From: Asterella californica
Taxonomy: Eukaryota > Streptophyta > Marchantiopsida > Marchantiales > Aytoniaceae
Assembly (NCBI GenBank): GCA_036924285.1
Contig: JAYKYS010000010.1
Span: 20,497,001 to 20,561,000 of the forward strand
Direction of reading: 5' to 3'
Length of the DNA stretch: 64,000 nt
Of this stretch, positions 61,271 to 64,000 are shown piece by piece. The position numbers and the translations under genes are program-made. The notes under the pieces were generated by a model that made no database searches, was not told the origin of the DNA, and was given only the letters and a program-made list of their open reading frames with translations. How positions within the stretch are numbered: position 1 is the first letter of the stretch; each line of letters starts with the position of its first letter.

Positions 61271-64000
61271 TGTAGTGACGCAAGATTACTCCTTTTGCCC
61301 ATTTAGTATACAAGATATCGCTCCCACAGAGGATTTGCACAAGTAACGCTGCTCTAAGTTCTAAGATCTGTTCAAACACACAAACACACGGGTTTTGCCT
61401 AGGAATCCCGTCTTCTCACAAAACCACGCGTCTTCCAGGTACGCCAAAAAATACTCTGGATCTAAATAAACAACTACTAACTAAAATATCACACAACTAT
61501 TCACAGAGAAGCTCGGGAAGACGATCTTCCTGCTTCCAGGTCACTTCTTCCGGTCTTCTCTATACCATCTTCCTGAAGCGATTCTCGTCTTCTGGGGGTT
61601 CAGCTCGTCTTCTCACACCTCCAGAAGAATGTCCTGCTTCGCAGAAGTCGACTAGCACGGCTGTTACACCTTACTCTCGCACTCACGTTCCAACGGTTTA
61701 GATTAATCACAGGGTGTATGTCCCCTGTAGCCTTTCCAGGCTTCTGCCTACGGAAATAGTCTTCCTGCAGCACTACAACGACATTCACCTTCATGGAAGC
61801 TCAATAGAAGTCTCGGAAGCTCACTAGAAGAAGGTAAGAAGATGGGGAAGATGAGAGAAGATGGGGAAGAAGAGAAAATCCAAACAAGAGAAAACAAGAT
61901 GAAAAGAAGAATTTAAGTTTCCGACAAGCTTCTAGTCCGGATCCTGACTAACAAGCCATCCCTGCTTGTAATAGTTTGGGGAGGAACACAACAAACATGT
62001 GTATAGTTGCACCGTCTTCTACTCGAGGATGTCGTCTTCTGCTGTGGGAAGAAGGCTTCTTTCTTCTTCACTTCGCTGCTCTGACTACTCTGTCTTCAGA
62101 GATCCCTTACCCATAAGACCGTTCGTACGTAGATCCCAAGTGCTCTACTGAATGAGCCAAGCTACACTTCCACAACTGCTAACAGTCACCGCCACTCAAG
62201 AAGAACACTTCTCATGCACAATTGAGAGCGAATTCAAGAAAACCCACCAGCGAGAAGACATGAACAAAGCTTCTGCACTCAAATCCACAATCCATTCCCC
62301 GAGAAGAAGTCACAATGACATCGGGAAGCTCACTCCCTCTACTTTCTGCGTCTACTCCTCGACACACCAGTCTAGTCAACAGGACTGCACGAGGATGTCG
62401 TTTCCTGCTCCTAAACTGTCCATTACTTCTATCTACATCTTCGAACCACTGCTGGTACGAGCATGCAGACCCCTCCTGTGTATTCCAAGACTATTCGTAT
62501 GTTTCCAACAAAGGGTGTAGTGTGCGAAGACCTGTCTATCATGTGTCTCCTCTCTAATGTGTCTCGTCTGCCTGCACCATCGAATCGATATGTGGGTGCT
62601 GTAGCTACAGAACTCTATCTCCTACTCTTCGATCCTACTTAACCATCTGCCATGAGAAAACAGAGGAGGTGACCGCCAGGGAGAGATGGACGTTGTCAGG
62701 AGGCTGCCACCCCACATGCACACCATTCCCTTTCTAGCTTTAGCCATCTACCTTGTTTACCCTTGCGCTGCCTACTCTGCCACATGGTCACTTTATCTAA
62801 AATTAAACTAGACATGCTATTTCTTAATATAGCATATTTAGTACTTCACTAAGTTTGGACAAGTCCCTGGTCTTTTGGGCTTTGCTTATCTACTCTAATG
62901 GCTCGGATGCCCTTTCCACCTGATCTACTCCTACATGAACTACTAAAACGGCTTCTGATACGCTGGGAAGCCCTGTAATTACCTCGGGTGTCGCTGAGGT
63001 GACCTCCTCCTCCACGTTCGTCGCTGGCTCTGCTGCTGCTGCTTCGGAAGACAGAAGCGTCTTCTGGGAAGCTGGATCGACTTGTGCTTCCTCGCTCTTC
63101 TGAGGCACTAGTTCGACACTAGGAGCCATGGTGACCTCATAGGGGTCCGGAGAAGTCGCTCCCTCCACGCAGAATACCTGGGAAGACGGTCTTCCTTCCT
63201 GTCTTCCAGAAGACGTCTTGTCTTCCGTGGCATCTTCTAGGTTCTTTTTGGCTTTCAACGCTATCACTACCAAGTGTACAGCGAGGTCGAACTCCTCCTT
63301 CTCCAAGTCTGGTCTTGTCGATGATGCTGGTGCTTGGGAAGATGCGTTTACTGATGGCGGGATCAAGAGAAGACCATAGAGTGTCTTCACTCCCTCTATC
63401 TGCCGATCCAAGTATCGGAACATACTCTCCTTGCACGCCATCAACATTGCTTTGGACTCATCGTCCCACTCCCTAGCTAAGGTAAGGAGCTTCCTACCCG
63501 CGATGAAGTTAAACTTCTTCCGAAGCGCTTCCACCGACTGAGCTAGCAACCCCTACGCACGAGCTTCCGCTGCTTCTCTCTGCGTCTTCTCGGCTGCAGC
63601 TTGCGCTTCTGCAGCTTCTCGTAGTGTCTTCCACGTCGTCTTCTCTTCTGCGAGGACGGTGATCTTGTCCTGTACTCGCAGAACCTCTGGTCACGCTGCT
63701 GTAAGCGCGCCTGCAACTCCTAGTTGCTCTTCTTCAGCTGCGCTAACTCCTTGGAAGAAGTGACGTACTTGTTGTGAGTCGAAGGCTCAGTCCTTTCCTA
63801 AGTCCTCACAGTATAGCTTCCACTCTCAAAAGACGAATCTAGTCTTCCAGAAGACAACTACTCCGTCTTCTGAGATTCTAACAATGCTTCCTAAGTAGCG
63901 CTCGTCCTCCGAGCTATATCTAATCAATCCTAACTAAGCAAGGCCTCGCATGGATTCCTAAGAAGACAACCCACCTTGCATTACATCTTGCTTCCTAACA
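61271..64000 (-). repeat. A4: 5' LTR of the minus-strand A element (partial)
   Basis: TGTAGTGACGCAAGATTACT... collinear with A3 from 51716 and very similar. It shares the junction GGAAGAAGTGAC(A/G)TACTTGTTGTG at the same deletion. It runs to the window edge at the equivalent of about 54445 in A3, so about 1 kb is missing. 61271-62880 is non-coding. Confidence 0.9.
62890..63549 (-). CDS. LTR-embedded accessory ORF, C-terminal block (A4 copy, 219 aa)
   Basis: SVEALRKKFNFIAGRKLLTL, ACKESMFRYLDRQIEGVKTL, LEKEEFDLAVHLVVIALKAK, then acidic tail ending VERASEPLE. Here the Gln codon that is TAG in A3 and A2 is intact (LVPQKSEEAQVD), so the tail reads to its natural end. A TAG upstream of LLAQ, as in A1, separates it from the coiled coil. 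Homologous to 1755-2465; function unknown. Confidence 0.55.
   Translation of the reverse strand: MLAQSVEALRKKFNFIAGRKLLTLAREWDDESKAMLMACKESMFRYLDRQIEGVKTLYGLLLIPPSVNASSQAPASSTRPDLEKEEFDLAVHLVVIALKAKKNLEDATEDKTSSGRQEGRPSSQVFCVEGATSPDPYEVTMAPSVELVPQKSEEAQVDPASQKTLLSSEAAAAEPATNVEEEVTSATPEVITGLPSVSEAVLVVHVGVDQVERASEPLE

Larger units (their letters stand above)
51716..64000 (-). mobile_element. Family A retrotransposon (minus strand, runs off the window)
   Basis: 3' LTR (51716-55423), PPT, internal region with RT remnant, protease, gag, PBS (61234-61252) and 5' LTR (61271 to beyond 64000). Both LTRs share the same ~1.47-kb deletion of the accessory ORF and the same one-base deletion in the coiled coil, as expected if they were copied together. 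The internal region lacks the second half of RT, RNase H and the integrase core, so it must have been mobilised in trans if at all. A solo D LTR was inserted later. The 5-base flank AATGC (51711-51715) cannot be tested against the other side. Confidence 0.85.

Noticed and set aside
1..64000. Host genes, rRNA, organelle or bacterial sequence
   Set aside because: Every conserved frame is retroelement-derived, the remaining stretches match LTRs or leaders, and no non-transposon domain was recognised on either strand.

Overview
This window is a stack of LTR retrotransposons with no recognisable host gene. Every long reading frame that aligns to anything is Ty3/Gypsy-type (gag, aspartic protease, RT, RNase H, integrase in that order) or an accessory frame carried inside such an element. 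Nested insertions, very long LTRs, plant-like primer-binding sites and a TA-flanked MITE suggest the repeat-rich intergenic space of a large green-lineage (streptophyte) genome. A charophyte alga such as Chara is my guess, not something the sequence proves.

I use family letters A to F. A: GAAGAC-rich giant LTRs (3.2-5.9 kb) that contain their own sense-strand coiled-coil ORF; tRNA-type PBS TGGCGCC. B and C: related Ty3/Gypsy families whose protease motif is D-H-G. D: chromovirus-like, with an iMet-like PBS. E: a 2.5-kb LTR-like insertion with two small ORFs. F: a complete but decayed 8.7-kb element with several small accessory ORFs.

Layout. 1-6668: an A LTR (1-210 plus 6070-6668) split by a second, solo A LTR (211-6069, TSD ACTTC). 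6669-7800: integrase remnant of D. 7805-25968: element C1, whose 5' LTR is split by a solo A LTR (7932-20890), itself split by full-length element B (9668-19375); C1 also carries a solo C LTR (23446-25736) that contains a MITE (24841-25368). 25969-36547: minus-strand element C3, whose 3' half (26553-28363) appears inverted in place with hairpin-like fold-backs at both broken RT ends; E (31800-34307) sits in its gag. 36548-51693: element D1, interrupted by F (38036-46756) exactly at its protease active site and by a solo C LTR (48582-50452) between RNase H and integrase. 51694-51715: an RT scrap of another element. 51716-64000: a minus-strand A element with 3' LTR, RT remnant, protease, gag, PBS and a 5' LTR running off the window; a solo D LTR (56498-57624) interrupts its pol.

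None of the polyproteins is intact: each has in-frame stops, frameshifts, internal deletions or insertions. Insertion order can be read from the nesting. The most novel material is (i) a family of ~55-70-residue ORFs shared by E and F, followed in both by a hairpin and the identical 11-mer TTCAATATAAA, (ii) the coiled-coil ORF conserved inside the A LTRs, and (iii) the fold-back-bounded inversion in C3.
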